Assembly: GCA_010279815.1 (NCBI GenBank)
Contig: QEOQ01000206.1
Coordinates: forward strand, 672,147-736,146
DNA from: Brachionus plicatilis
Taxonomy: Eukaryota; Rotifera; Eurotatoria; Ploima; Brachionidae
Reading direction: 5' to 3'
Length of the DNA stretch: 64,000 bases
A program made the position numbers and the translations under genes. Under the pieces are notes generated by a model. The model did no database searches. It was given only the letters and a program-made list of their open reading frames with translations, and had not been told where the DNA came from. Of the stretch, positions 10,510-21,406 are shown one piece after another; the first letter of the stretch is position 1, and every line of letters begins with the position of its first letter.

Positions 10510-13500
10510 TTAAACACTTGATTGCTTGCTCATAATAGCTTGAGAATAAGAGGGAACTTGATTTGAAGCGGCTAGGGGTTCATAATCAATTTGATTAGTA
10601 GTTTCATTTGCTACCATTAGACTGGAAGTTGTCGGTACAGGATTATCTTTTACAACTTCTTCATATTTCGGAGGCAAAGTCATATAAGACTCTTCATCAA
10701 ACTTTACATCGGTGTTACTTTCTTCCAAGTATCCATTGCCAGATGCCGAATAGCTCTGATTACGGAAAGATTCAAATGTAATCATATCTCGGTAGCAGTA
10801 CCACACAATTATAACTACGTAGAATTTTACCAAAATGCTTGCAAGCAGAATTGCGAATACTAAAAGATCCAATGATTGATTTTCCATCGAGAGAAGTTTG
10901 CTTTTGAATATAAAATAACTATGGTTTTGAATATATAATTTTACATTGGGCAAACAAGTATAAAAGCTCAAAGTAGCTAGTGTGGCCATTACTAATTGAA
11001 AGACTTTAATACTGAAATATGGCATTAGATAGCTTGGCTTGCTCTTTCGAATTCCATACAGAAGCATTGAGATTATTAAGATCGAAAAAAATGTCACGAA
11101 CACATAAACTGATTTGTCTTCTTGAGAATAAAATTTTATTAATTTAAATAAATTAAAATTTGAAAGAAATCCTATTTTTTTAATAAAATTTTTAAAGATT
11201 TTTTGAAAAACTCGATTTTGGGTCCGAAAATTTATAAAAATTTAATTTTTGAGAAAATAAATTTCTGGATGTAAGAGAACATTATTAAAATTTTTTTATT
11301 TTCAAATTGGCTGATCTTAAAAATACCGAATTAGATAAGTTTAAATCTAATTTACAAATTTAAAATCAAAATTTATGATTTAAAAAAATAACTTAATATA
11401 AAAAAGTAGAAAATTTAATACAAGTTACTTAGATTTTATGATTTTATGATCATAATTTCATTACTTGATTTAACAGAACTATTAATTATTAGTGCTTTCT
11501 TCTTTTATATCTTAAAATTTATAAATATTTTCTTAAATGACATATTTGGCAGGAACAGATAATGAAATTAAAAAATTTAATCATGTAAAATCTAGTGTAT
11601 TCTGAGGCGTATACTTCGCATTTCAAATCAGCTTTTAAATAATAAATAATAATTTAAAAATAATTTAAAAATTCCAATTTACATTATCTGTCCAAAAAAC
11701 GAAAAGAAAAATTTTTCAACATTTTATAAAATGTGTTACAAAGTACAAAAATATTAACTATTTTCAATAGATCAAAGGGAAAAAAGATAATTGTTGCAGA
11801 TTTAAGTGAAAATCTGTAAAGTAAATTGTTTTGTAATTTGTAAAGAAATTGTGAATCAGCCTTCAATTTTTTTAAATAATGATTCAAAATCATTTACCAT
11901 TTTAGCAAATTTTTTAATTTCTTTTAAATCTCTATTCAAATAATTATTTTTTTTGGTGTATAGGAAATTATAAATAATTTTTCCAGATAACAAAATGTAA
12001 TCAATTTTAATTCTTTATCTTCAAACATCAGGTTGAAACGAAAGACCAAGATCCATTTCGAACAACCTACATGTTCATCCTAAGCTCTTTTTCACTGTAT
12101 TAATCATTTTTTATGGTCAGGTTTTATTTTTTACCTCTACAAATATTTTGCGAACGCTTGTTCTGGTGTAGGTTCATAATTAACTGAAATATGGCAAACA
12201 AGTATTTTAAAGATTACTTTTATTCAATTAAATAATGAATAATGAAATTAGATGAACAATTCCAGGATTATGTTAACTATCCTATATTTATGTGATCAAA
12301 AATATATTTATCTGAACAACGATAAAATTAAAAAAGAAAAAAAAAATCATATTTTATAGTGATAAATGAATTTTAAAAAAATGATAGTTATGTTTATGTG
12401 TTTTACTCATATGGCTTTTTAACACTAGAAGCACCAAAACGAGTCATTTTGACTCGTTATGAAAATTAAGGAATAAATCATATATTGTGTGTTAAAATTT
12501 ATTTAAATTATTAAATTAATTGAATAAAAATAGTAAATTGATAAATTTTAGACTTTTCTTAGGCTTTATAAAATATCCATGGTCAATCACACTTTTTACA
12601 AATACTCTCTATTTCTTTTGTACAATATCCACAGCCTGCTTTTTTACATTTTGAACAAAAATTTGTCGCTTTATAATTACCACATAAACGAATTTGAACA
12701 AATTTTTTTTATTTGAATTTAGTTAATTTTTATAAATTTATTCTTATTTTTATGGTGAAAAAAAAATATTATGCTGAAAAAAAAAATACTTTTAGCGGCC
12801 AAACACCGAAAAAAGAGTCATTTTGACTCGTTGGTGCTTCTAGTAGTATTTACTTGATTTGGCACAAAGACAAATTTTTTAAAATTTAAATTTAGTTAAT
12901 TTAGAAAGTTATTCTTATTTTTATGCTGAAAAAAAAAATATTATGCTCAAATAACAAAAATTGACTTTGATTTTAGCGGCCAAAAATCGTACAAGAGTCA
13001 TTTTGACTCGTTGGTGCTTCTAGTGTTAAACCCCGTTTACCTTCATAAAAACAACTACAAAATTTGCATTCAATTGATTTTTGTTTGCCACTTAACTTTT
13101 TTGTAATTAATTTTTGTAACAAATGTTAAAAGTTCAAAAAAAATTCTAAAATTAATTTTTTTTTGAAACATCCTTACAAGTGCTGAGGAAATTGTGACAC
13201 AATTTTTTTTTAATTTTAATTTTTTTTTATAATTAATATTTTGAATGAAAATCTATAACTTTTGTGAACAAACTTAAATTGAGGAGAACAGATCGTTCAC
13301 CTATTGTTCTCATAAAAAACTAGTCCCATATTTTTCACATATCTGTCAAAAAGTGATGTTTTGTTAAATTAAATTTTTTTTTCCTGCAAAAAGTGTTCAT
13401 GGTCTAGATTTGAAAGAGAATGAATTTTTTTTTAATTTTCATAACTGAACTCTTTGTGACAATAACAGAAAAATAAATAAATCATACTTGGATTTTTTCT

Positions 13501-13883
13501 ATCATCACCAGAGAGAATCAATTGATTAGAAGATGGATACTGCAGTGTGAGCTCCGAATTTCTCTTGTATTTATGAATGGCCATGAAATTTGTAGCTTCG
13601 GCGAATGGCATCGCTGTCGGAGAGTCCAAATTTGCGCTTTTGGATAGAAGCTGGCAGTTGGATGACGGCGAGGCCATCAAGCTAAAAGAATTGGTGTAAT
13701 AATGGTCAAATATGCTCGGGTGTGACCATGATGTCAACAAAGACAACACGAACATAACATGAGCGAACTTAAAAAAAAAAAAATTTTTTTCCATTCAATC
13801 TGACCAAAACTTACCAAGTCTATGCTGCCAATTAGCAGCGTTGCTGATTTAACCTTCAAACAGCAAAGAATTTTTCTAGTCAT
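10510..13883 (-). CDS. LAPTM4-like lysosomal tetraspan membrane protein
   Basis: Three exons on the minus strand: 13815-13883, 13488-13767, 10510-11120. They give 319 residues. LAPTM proteins are four-helix proteins of late endosomes and lysosomes that recruit NEDD4-type ubiquitin ligases through cytosolic PPxY motifs. Exon 1 starts MTRKILCCLKVKSATLLIG, the Cys-Cys plus first-helix pattern of the family. Helices lie at about 14-41, 120-138, 145-168 and 200-224. The segment SYLMPYFSIKVFQLVMATLA aligns with the third-helix region of LAPTM4, and VWYCYRDM with its VWNCYKY. The C-tail (about 100 residues) has LPPKYEEVV near residue 266 and VPSYSQA near the end. Odd points: the luminal loop between helices 1 and 2 is about 75 residues, much longer than in vertebrate LAPTM4, and intron 2 is about 2.4 kb with a transposon inside. 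Splice phases are 0 and 1 and fit exactly. Confidence 0.82.
12419..13029. mobile_element. piggyBac-like element, internally deleted, within the LAPTM4-like intron
   Basis: Both ends carry the piggyBac target TTAA (12419-12422 and 13026-13029), immediately followed inward by the inverted terminal repeat CACTAGAAGCACCA. Inside each end is a palindromic subterminal motif gagtcattttgactc. The right end is present twice: an inner copy ends near 12845 and an outer copy at 13025, each with ttttagcggcc followed by the palindrome and TIR. That indicates a tandem duplication of the right terminus or a nested insertion. Between the ends lies a remnant of the transposase C-terminus. No complete transposase remains, so the element is not autonomous. 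Confidence 0.85.
12583..12692 (-). pseudogene. Remnant of piggyBac transposase C-terminal Cys-rich domain
   Basis: On the minus strand a short open frame reads QIRLCGNYKATNFC, then SKCKKAGCGYC, then ICKKCD and stop. The spacing of Cys pairs (C..C....C..C and a final C..C) is that of the Cys-rich tail that closes piggyBac transposases. It lies between piggyBac-type termini. The catalytic DDD domain is not present nearby, so this is a relic of an internally deleted copy. Confidence 0.75.
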
Positions 13884-16508
13884 TGTGAATCAAAGAGCGA
13901 CTTTTTTTTATTGTTACTTTTTTCTAAAAATTCAAACAAAAAAATTACTTTGCTCTTTTCTAAATGCAAATATCGAGCCAACTTTAGTAAATCCTAAAGC
14001 TCTCGATTTCTTCTAAATAATATTGTTTATTAATTCGTTTAGAAATTCAAAATTTAGACACGTTGATCTAACAAAAGATATTGTTAATATGGGTCAGAAT
14101 AAGAAAACCAAACAACATTGCTCAACGTGTCTTTAACCTCTCTTTAGCTTGGCAAATAAGCCCTTGTGATCATAAATTTTTTTTTTTTCAAACTTTCTAA
14201 AATCATAATAAAAAAGGTAGCAAAAAAATTCTAGTTATTTAATCTTAGACAATTTCAAAATTGTGTCCTTGAAGCCATAAATTTTATTTGCAAAAATATT
14301 TCTTCACTTTCGCTCAAAATGCACTTGATACAAAAAAATAAAATCATTATTAATTTTTTTTGATTAATCGATTGTTTCTTTCAAAACAAGCTACTTATCC
14401 AGTCTACTGAATTAAATTAATTCTGATTTTTAGAGTAAAATCTGAGTTCATGATTTGGTCGAAATTTTTGGCAACCAAAAAACGCTAGTTTTCTTCATTC
14501 AATTTGTTTTAGCATAAAAAATTCTTGAAATAATTGCACATTTTTTCCTTGCGATGGTTTCTATTCAATTAACTGATTTATGAGCGCAAATCGATGCATG
14601 TTCTTTTTTTGTCTTGGTTAGCTTACCTAAAGATTGACCTAAAAAATTAGCTTAACCAGATTGAATCAAAAAGTTCATGTGGTTTATTATGTTTGTCCAA
14701 AGATTAGCTCGCAATTTTCTTGTTTTCGTGATCGTGTTGCCGGTTTGAATTCAATTGCCTTTGCTAATCTATTTATTTTGCGTTGCTGTTAAAGCCCCTT
14801 AAATAAATGGTTTTAAAGGTGTAGCATCAAGTTGACATTTTGAACAGGAAAATTTTAGGTGATGCGAAAGTGGTGTTTTATTAGGATATGGACGAAAAAA
14901 TAAAAAAACGTCATTACAAAAATGATAATTTTAGCTAAGTAAAAATTAGACTTTTTAAAATGACAAACTTTGAAGCATCGAACAGGTTATCATCGATTTC
15001 AGAAAAAATTCAATTTTCTTTTTATCACTGTAAAATATTCTTGCTTTAATTAGAGAAAAATCAATATTTGTTTTTTTCCTATTTAATTATTCTAAAATGC
15101 TCGTCGGATTAATTTTTAAGAATTAAGGCAACTAGAAGAAAATTATTTTTTTTTTTTCACAGTCGTACCATCAAAAAAAAATTGTTTGAAGCAGTTTTTT
15201 TTTCAAAAGGGAAAACACAAAAAAAAATATTTTTAATAAATTAAATTCTAATTACTTTAAAATTTTTGAAATTTAAAATTTAAATCTGAATAATTAATTT
15301 GCGTTAGATGAAAAAAGAAACTAAATGCTAAACTTGGCTCTATAGCACGCTTTGCTCAGCTAGAAAAAAAAGTGAATGCCAAAAATAAACCTGCTAAGGA
15401 AAAATAATTCCGAATGGGAAAACATCACTTAATCTAAAGTTTATCAGATTTCTAATAAAACATTTTTTTGAATATTGCTTAATTATTTTGAAAGTGGAGA
15501 CTTGAATTATAATAACAGCATAAATAAAATTCTAAAAAAATTTGAAAATAATTAAATTTTTTCCTATCAAAAGTTAAATTATTAACATTTAACAGAAATT
15601 AATCTAGAAAAAATTGAAGAAAGAGCAAGCTGATTAATTCGTTTACAAAAGTACTGTAACCAAAGCTTCGTTTCAGGACTCCATTAGAATACTCAGTATA
15701 TAAAAAGATAGATATTCAAAATAATAAATTTTCCAAATCAACATCAGGCAAATTCTAAATTTTATCTTTTTATTAAATTTATTTAGACAAATGCTTTAAA
15801 CTAAAAATTAAAATAAACGCACATTTTTTGAAATAGGTAAACAAAAATGACAGTTTTTTTTTTAAAATAAAATTTTTATTAAAATAATAAAAATTTAAAA
15901 AAATCTAATTAATTTTAAAAATTTTAAATTTAAATCCGAATAATTTGATTAAAACTGTTTGCTCAAGTATTTTTGCATTAAATATTCAAATCATGTCCAA
16001 ATAAAATTTTACATTATGGGTTTCTAGGTTGTATGCATATAATTAGAAAAAAAATCAAAAATTTAACTTAAAAAATTCATAATTTGACTCAATAATAATA
16101 AATTTTTATAAAGATAAACGATAAATTTTGGATTTTGCAAATGCAAAAAACCTAAAATCAAATAATGATTGATAAATGACTACTCATTTTTTCAAAAAAA
16201 GATTAAATAAAAATTCCTAAGATTTACTTTAAGTATGCTTCGAAATTATCGATGGCCAAAAGTTTATAAAATTTTGCAATTTTATATTTCAAATAAATTA
16301 TTTAAAATTTAAATCATGAAACAAGCCATTAGTTTATCGTCTCCAAGAATTTTTTCTAATTCATTATTCATTTATAGAGAAAAAAATTTTAAAATAAATT
16401 TTTTCAAAAATTGTCTTGCATACCAACAACAAAAAGTAAAAAAACTTCACCCTAAACTATTGTTTTCGATTAAAAATAATTTTTTACAAGCAAACAAATC
16501 TATAAATT
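13884..16508. other. Intergenic stretch, about 2.6 kb (divergent promoters)
   Basis: It lies between the start of the LAPTM4-like gene (-) and the TCEANC2-like gene (+), so both promoters must be here. A short inverted repeat (agacacgttga at 14056-14066, tcaacgtgtct at 14122-14132) lies just upstream of the LAPTM4-like start. An ATG-started 72-codon frame at 16316-16534 overlaps the next gene's start and is listed separately. Nothing else is recognised. Confidence 0.55.
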
Positions 16509-16534
16509 ATGGGCAAGCAATTGAAAATAAATGA
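16316..16534 (+). CDS. Possible upstream ORF overlapping the TCEANC2-like start
   Basis: ATG-started, 72 codons (MKQAISLSSPRIFSNS... ending GQAIENK), in a different frame from TCEANC2 and overlapping its first 26 bases. The peptide is basic and Phe/Lys-rich and matches nothing I know. If it is in the 5' leader it could act as an overlapping uORF that lowers translation of the main frame. It may equally be chance in AT-rich DNA. Confidence 0.2.
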   Translation: MKQAISLSSPRIFSNSLFIYREKNFKINFFKNCLAYQQQKVKKLHPKLLFSIKNNFLQANKSINYGQAIENK

Positions 16535-17231
16535 GTTGAAACGTGTTGTAAACGTTGACAAATTCAGCCAATATGCCAATATACTCAAAGATACAAGTAA
16601 CACAGACGAGAAACAAATTGAATGCATTCTAAATGAATTAGCCTTAAAGACACCATCCAGAGATGTTTTGATGAAAACAAAGCTGGGTTTTATTCTCAAA
16701 GAAATGTCCAGGCGACAAAATTTGTCCAAAAACACTCGAGAAAAAGCCTTAAATCTACGGTCTAAATGGAAAGAGTTTCACAAAAAAATTCTTTTGGCCC
16801 CTAAATTTGATGTTAAATGTGATAAACCGACTACTGAAAATCGCCAAAAAGCACGTGAAGAATTAAGAAATTCTTTTCTAAAAACAAATACCAGCGAGTC
16901 AAATGTGGCTATCTTTGATCCCAATCAGGAAGCATATATCTCATTAATAAGTGATTTAGAATTCGCAATTTTCCAGCATAACGATAAGCTTGTTAATAAT
17001 AAATATTTCAATCTGATCCGAAAATGTATTAACATTATTAAGCAAAATTCAAAATTAAGAAATGAATTCTTTAGTTTTAATTTAAAAATTGAAGATCTAG
17101 TCAACCAGTATTTGTTGAATGGATCTCAGGGAAAAAGCTTTTTTTCCAAAGCTACTAATTTATCTGATACAGCTTCTACCACCTCTTCTTCTGAAAATCC
17201 GTTCCAAATAGACGAACTGATTGACTTTTAA
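16509..17231 (+). CDS. TCEANC2: TFIIS N-terminal/central domain protein, TCEANC2-like
   Basis: Single exon, 240 residues, from ATG 16509; an in-frame TAA sits just upstream at 16503, so this start is favoured. Residues about 8-85 form a TFIIS N-terminal (LW-type) helical bundle: INELKRVVNVDKFSQYANIL, then LALKTPSRDVLMKTKLGFIL, then LNLRSKWKEFHKK. This matches vertebrate TCEANC2, including the order of LKRVV, PSR.VL and KW..F. Residues about 100-185 resemble the start of the TFIIS central domain (NRQKAREELRNSFL). The Zn-ribbon that TFIIS uses to rescue stalled RNA polymerase II is absent, as in TCEANC2. A Ser/Thr-rich tail follows. The role is probably nuclear and linked to elongation complexes. 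The vertebrate N-terminal extension of about 30 residues is missing. Confidence 0.85.
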   Translation: MGKQLKINELKRVVNVDKFSQYANILKDTSNTDEKQIECILNELALKTPSRDVLMKTKLGFILKEMSRRQNLSKNTREKALNLRSKWKEFHKKILLAPKFDVKCDKPTTENRQKAREELRNSFLKTNTSESNVAIFDPNQEAYISLISDLEFAIFQHNDKLVNNKYFNLIRKCINIIKQNSKLRNEFFSFNLKIEDLVNQYLLNGSQGKSFFSKATNLSDTASTTSSSENPFQIDELIDF

Positions 17232-17648
17232 AAAAATGCTTAAAGTCAGAAGCATTTGTCTTTGAATGAAAAAAAATTATCTTTAAGAAATGAGTATTTA
17301 AAAGTTTAACAAATATTTTTTCCAACTTTTATTTTTTATTCTGTAAAAAAATTCAATTTTGACATATCTTTAATTTTCAGAGAAGTTTAAAGAGATTAAG
17401 TAGGTTTTCAGAAGCGATATCAAATTTTCATATTTTCTTCCACGTTTATCTGTAATTTTAAAAATATCTTCTTTATTAACTAAAAATTTAAATAAAAAAA
17501 AACATTTGTAATTTAATTGCAAAATTAGAGTTGAAATTTACCGCGTAAAGTCGGAAAATTGACAACAAAATCTTTTAGTCACTTAAAAATAGAATAATTT
17601 AGTACTAATTTTTTTAGAGTTTTATTAGAGAATTAGTGGAAACTAGAA
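17232..17648. other. Short intergenic stretch
   Basis: 417 bp between two genes on the same strand, AT-rich. It contains the presumed TCEANC2-like 3' UTR and the RABAC1 promoter. Nothing else is seen. Confidence 0.6.
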
Positions 17649-18466
17649 ATGACTGAAGTTGATCCAACAATTAACATGGAAAATTTGAATTTAGAAGGTG
17701 AAATCGAAACGCCTAACAAAGCAAATTCAAATTCAAACTCGAACACAAAATCACCTCCAAACTCGGACTCTGCATTTAATTTTGGGTATCCAATAGCAAC
17801 AAAATTTTAAAAATTATTTAAAATAATAATTATGGCTTATTTTTAGAATGTTTTCGTCAATTCCATCCCTTAATTCTCTTAAACCAACTGAATGGGTGAG
17901 CAAGCGGCGAGAAAATTTGAAGCCTTGGACAGAATTCGCTAGTTTTAGCAAATTCAAGAAGCCTTCAAGTCCAACTCAATTTGGATCTCGTCTTTTTAAA
18001 AACATTCTCTACTTTCAAAGCAATTATTTATTTGTCTTTGTATTCTTGGCTATTTATTGCGTGTAAGAAAAATTGTGTTTATTTAAAATTCATCACATTT
18101 TTTCCCTTTTTTTCAAGATTGACTTCCCCACTTCTATTATTTGCATTCCTTGCTTTTGCTGGCGGTCTCTACATCATTAATTTAAAGTATAAAGAAGGTT
18201 CCCTTACAATATTTGGTAATTGATATTTCAGAAAATTTTTGAAAAAAAATTTAAAAAACATTTTTTTTTTAGGTAAAGAAATGGGCCTAGCCCAATTGTA
18301 TTCTGGAGTTGGTTTGTGCTCTTTACCATTATTTTTGGTAGCTGGAGCTGGTTCGGCCTTTTTTTGGATCATTGGAGCCTCCATTTTCGTCATTGTCTTG
18401 CATGCTTCTTTTTACGCTAGAGACGAACAAGAAGATCCATTCATGATGCAAATGAATATTGTTTAA
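17649..18466 (+). CDS. RABAC1: Prenylated Rab acceptor 1 (PRA1/Yip3 family)
   Basis: Four exons, 17649-17785, 17847-18062, 18118-18215 and 18273-18466, give 214 residues. PRA1 sits in Golgi and endosomal membranes and promotes release of prenylated Rab GTPases from GDI. The N-terminal 45 residues are polar and Asn/Ser-rich. The conserved core starts at PWTEFASFSKFKKP, then LFKNILYFQSNYLFVFVFL, YCVLTSPLLL, LTIFGKEMGLAQLYSGVGL and AGAGSAFFWIIGAS, in the order seen in vertebrate RABAC1. Two hydrophobic hairpins make the four membrane helices. All introns are 54-61 nt, and the joins (gg+a, gt+a, g+gt) restore the motif exactly. The C-terminus (DEQEDPFMMQMNIV) is acidic, as in relatives. Confidence 0.95.
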
Positions 18467-19010
18467 AAAGTAAATAGGCCATGATGAATACATTTTTAAA
18501 CATTTATTTATTTATCGAATATTTTTAAATTGAGTAACGAATTTTTTAAAAATCTATTTTGTTTTTATTTCAAAAGAAATTTAATTTAAATGAACAAATT
18601 TCAGCATTAATTTTTGACTGAAAACCGACATGATTTTCATAAATCTCACATGATTTTTTTACAATAAATTTAGTGAATTGAAAAATTTTTTTTAGTTTAT
18701 AAACATTTTATTTTCCAACTCTTCACAAAAGGAAAAAGTTAAAAAATGCTTTTGATTTAATAAACGAAAAATAATTAATAAATAAAAAATGAAAACTTTT
18801 TAGTTTTATTCAACTAATTCAGATCTTTTGAAAATATTATAGATATAAATATTAAAAAAAAATTAAGATATGCGAGGCAGAGCCATTGATAATGTATGGA
18901 ACAAAGTTTTGGTTAATTTTTTTTGTTAATTAGGGTGTACTTTTTTGAATAAATACATTTTTTAAATCTATTTTAGAGGTAGATAAGATTTAAAATAAAA
19001 CAATAAATAA
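18467..19010. other. Intergenic stretch
   Basis: AT-rich flank after RABAC1; no gene or clear repeat before the LINE fragment that follows. Confidence 0.55.
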
Positions 19011-19014
19011 GAAA

Positions 19015-19460
19015 TAAGAGTTATGATGAACGTCTAAAAATACTAGGTTTGACTAGTCTTGAAGATCTTAGACTAAGAGGTGATCTAATTCAATTTTTTA
19101 AAGGAAAAAAAAAATATAAACATAATAGATTGGTATCATCCAATGTCACAATGTCCAAGTTCATTTACCAATGGCCCTGCTGGCTCAACAAGAAACAGTA
19201 ATAAACATTATAGACAATTGGTTAAAACATGTCCATCTAGACATAACTTTTTTACAAACCGAGTTATTCCACATTGGAACCAGTTACCGGTTGAAGTAAA
19301 GAATCAAACGACTGTTAATGGTTTTAAGAATAATTTAGATACATTTGTGGTTACCAAAAATGTCAACAATACAAAACATCTGCCATAACTAAGTAACGTT
19401 AGTTCTTAGCTCCACGGGGCACCCGTTTCAGATTAAATCAATAATAATAATAATAATTTA
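19015..19460 (+). mobile_element. 5'-truncated non-LTR retrotransposon (LINE) 3' end
   Basis: The C-terminal part of a LINE reverse-transcriptase ORF is readable in two frames. About 19020-19160 gives YDERLKILGLTSLEDLRLRG followed by DLIQFFKG. From 19143 to 19388 a second frame gives SRHNFFTNRVIPHWNQLPVE and FKNNLD, then stop. These are the tail motifs of CR1/jockey-type LINE ORF2, split by a frameshift near 19145. The element ends in a short 3' UTR and an (ATA)n tract near 19441-19456, as expected for a target-primed, 5'-truncated insertion. It is dead. Confidence 0.85.
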
Positions 19461-19776
19461 AATAATGAAATGAAATTGGCTGTAAATGATAAAATATTGT
19501 AAATATATTGTATATGATAATATATGATTTTGATAAAAATCTACATAAAACATCTCAATTTTTGTTTAAATGTATCAATCGGTCTAAATTATTTTTTTTA
19601 ATTAATTCTGAAAAGCATTTATATGATCACCGATATATTTTATTTTTTGGGTAAATTTTAACTTTTAAGTTTTATTCAACAAATCTAAATATATTGATAA
19701 TAATAAACAAAATAATTAAAATTTTTAAAAAAAATTTATTAATGTTCTGTAAAAAACAATTAAAAACTTTAAAAGA
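19461..19776. other. Intergenic stretch
   Basis: About 316 bp of AT-rich sequence between the LINE tail and the 3' end of the Asterix gene (-). No feature is recognised. Confidence 0.55.
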
Positions 19777-20133
19777 TCACATAAATGGTAAAGTCATTGG
19801 AGTTGGATTTTGAAGATATGACATAACTACGGCTGATATAGAAAGCATAAAACAACTGAATATTTGCTTGCTATCATCTCCGCCTCTGGCATTAGCGAAT
19901 CCAATAAACGAGCATAAAACTGATATCCAGGCACACCACTTTACCTAAATAATTTTATTGTTACTTAGTCTTTTAAAACGATTTAAAATTACTTTCATCA
20001 TCAACCCACACATACTGAAAATCATTCCCATTACATTCATGTATTCTTGAAGATTGTCATCAGAAAACTGCAGAGTATAGGACGATTTAAAGCGCTTTAT
20101 TTTATCATTTCGTCGCAAATCTATTGAGGTCAT
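19777..20133 (-). CDS. WDR83OS: Asterix, ER PAT-complex subunit (WDR83OS family)
   Basis: Two exons on the minus strand, 19993-20133 and 19777-19944, give 102 residues (human protein 106). Asterix partners with CCDC47 in the PAT complex, which shields transmembrane helices with polar residues during membrane protein insertion in the ER. The order of motifs is diagnostic: an N-terminal [12 protein letters not shown], then [22 protein letters not shown] across the splice, [20 protein letters not shown], and [18 protein letters not shown]. Three hydrophobic helices are visible. The start chosen is the ATG at 20131-20133 giving MTSIDLRR, because the upstream in-frame codons are not ATG and this matches family length. 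The 48-nt intron is phase 0. Confidence 0.96.
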
Positions 20134-21406
20134 TTTCACCAATTTTTCTAAAAGCTTATTGTTGATTATTTTGAGTGAATAAAATTATATGCTATTTAAA
20201 TTTATTAAACCAACGCATCATATGCTAAATTGAAAATTAAAATTTAAACATAATTTTTTTTCTTGTTAAGACAAAATTTATGACTGAAAAAAGTTAATTA
20301 AAAATAATAATAAAAATAATAAAATTTAATGCAGAAACAAGTGTTGAAAATTCTTTTTTCTATTCAAGAAAAATCTATAAAAAAACATTTTTTTTAAATT
20401 TGAAATTTTTTTTTAAAGTTTTTTAGATATTTTTTTTTATAATTGTTCAATTAAACTATCATGGATACTAAAATGTTATATTAGATTTCTATTTTCTAGA
20501 TGGTGCAGATTTTTATCGAAGATTTAATTTTTTATTATTTTCTTCAATAAACCAAATTCCCAAATGAAAAATATCGACTTTAACACATATCCCAAAAGAT
20601 TTCAAAACTGATCGATTTTAATGAAAATTTTGAATAAAAAAATTAATTTTTTTCTAAAAAATCACAAATAGATTGGTTGTATAAAAATGTTTATTTTTGA
20701 TAAAAAAATTGCTTTTTTGAAAAGATTTGCTTATTTTTAAGTGTTTTAAGAAATTTTTAATTATTGAAAATTGATTATTGAAAAAAATTAAAAAATTTCA
20801 CCTTCAAAGAAAGATTGAACCAATTATAAACTAAATGAACTTTTTTTTAGAACAATATCTCTTTAAACAATTAAAGGCTAATTAAAAAAGCTGCAATACT
20901 TTTAAAATTAAAAAAAATAATTAAAAATAAGTATGATAATTAATTATTATTTATTTAAATTAAAAAATTATTTTGGACAAAAGTTCGCTCATTTTTAAAG
21001 GATCAAATAAGAAGATATTTTGGCAAATTTTTTATCAAAATTCTCATTGAAAGCTTAATAATTTAATCAGGCAAAACTTGATCTTTTTTTATCTAGACTA
21101 CGGTAAAATCTTTCTTCCTTTTATGAATTAACCAAGCAAAATTTTTTCAGTTTAACCAAATAATTTTTAAAAATTTTAAAAAATTTATCAATGAACTAAA
21201 AATATAAATTTTATCATGATAAATTTTTTGAGATTTGTCGAAAAAATAAGAGAAAAATTCAAGTTAAATATGGTTAGCTAAGTAAAAAGTAATTTTTAAT
21301 AAATTCAGCTCAATTCAGCATCTTTTGAAATATTTCAAGGCTTTGGCATAGTGAAAAAAAAGCTTAGTCTAGACAATTTTTGGCAAGGTTAATTAATTAG
21401 ACTAGA
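20134..21406. other. Divergent intergenic stretch, about 1.3 kb
   Basis: It separates the Asterix start (-) from the carrier start (+), so both promoters should lie here. Very AT-rich. No motif stands out. Confidence 0.55.

Noticed and set aside
11684..11893. 69-codon minus-strand frame within the LAPTM4-like intron
   Set aside because: Poor composition and no splice logic linking it to neighbouring exons; the LAPTM4 model is complete without it.
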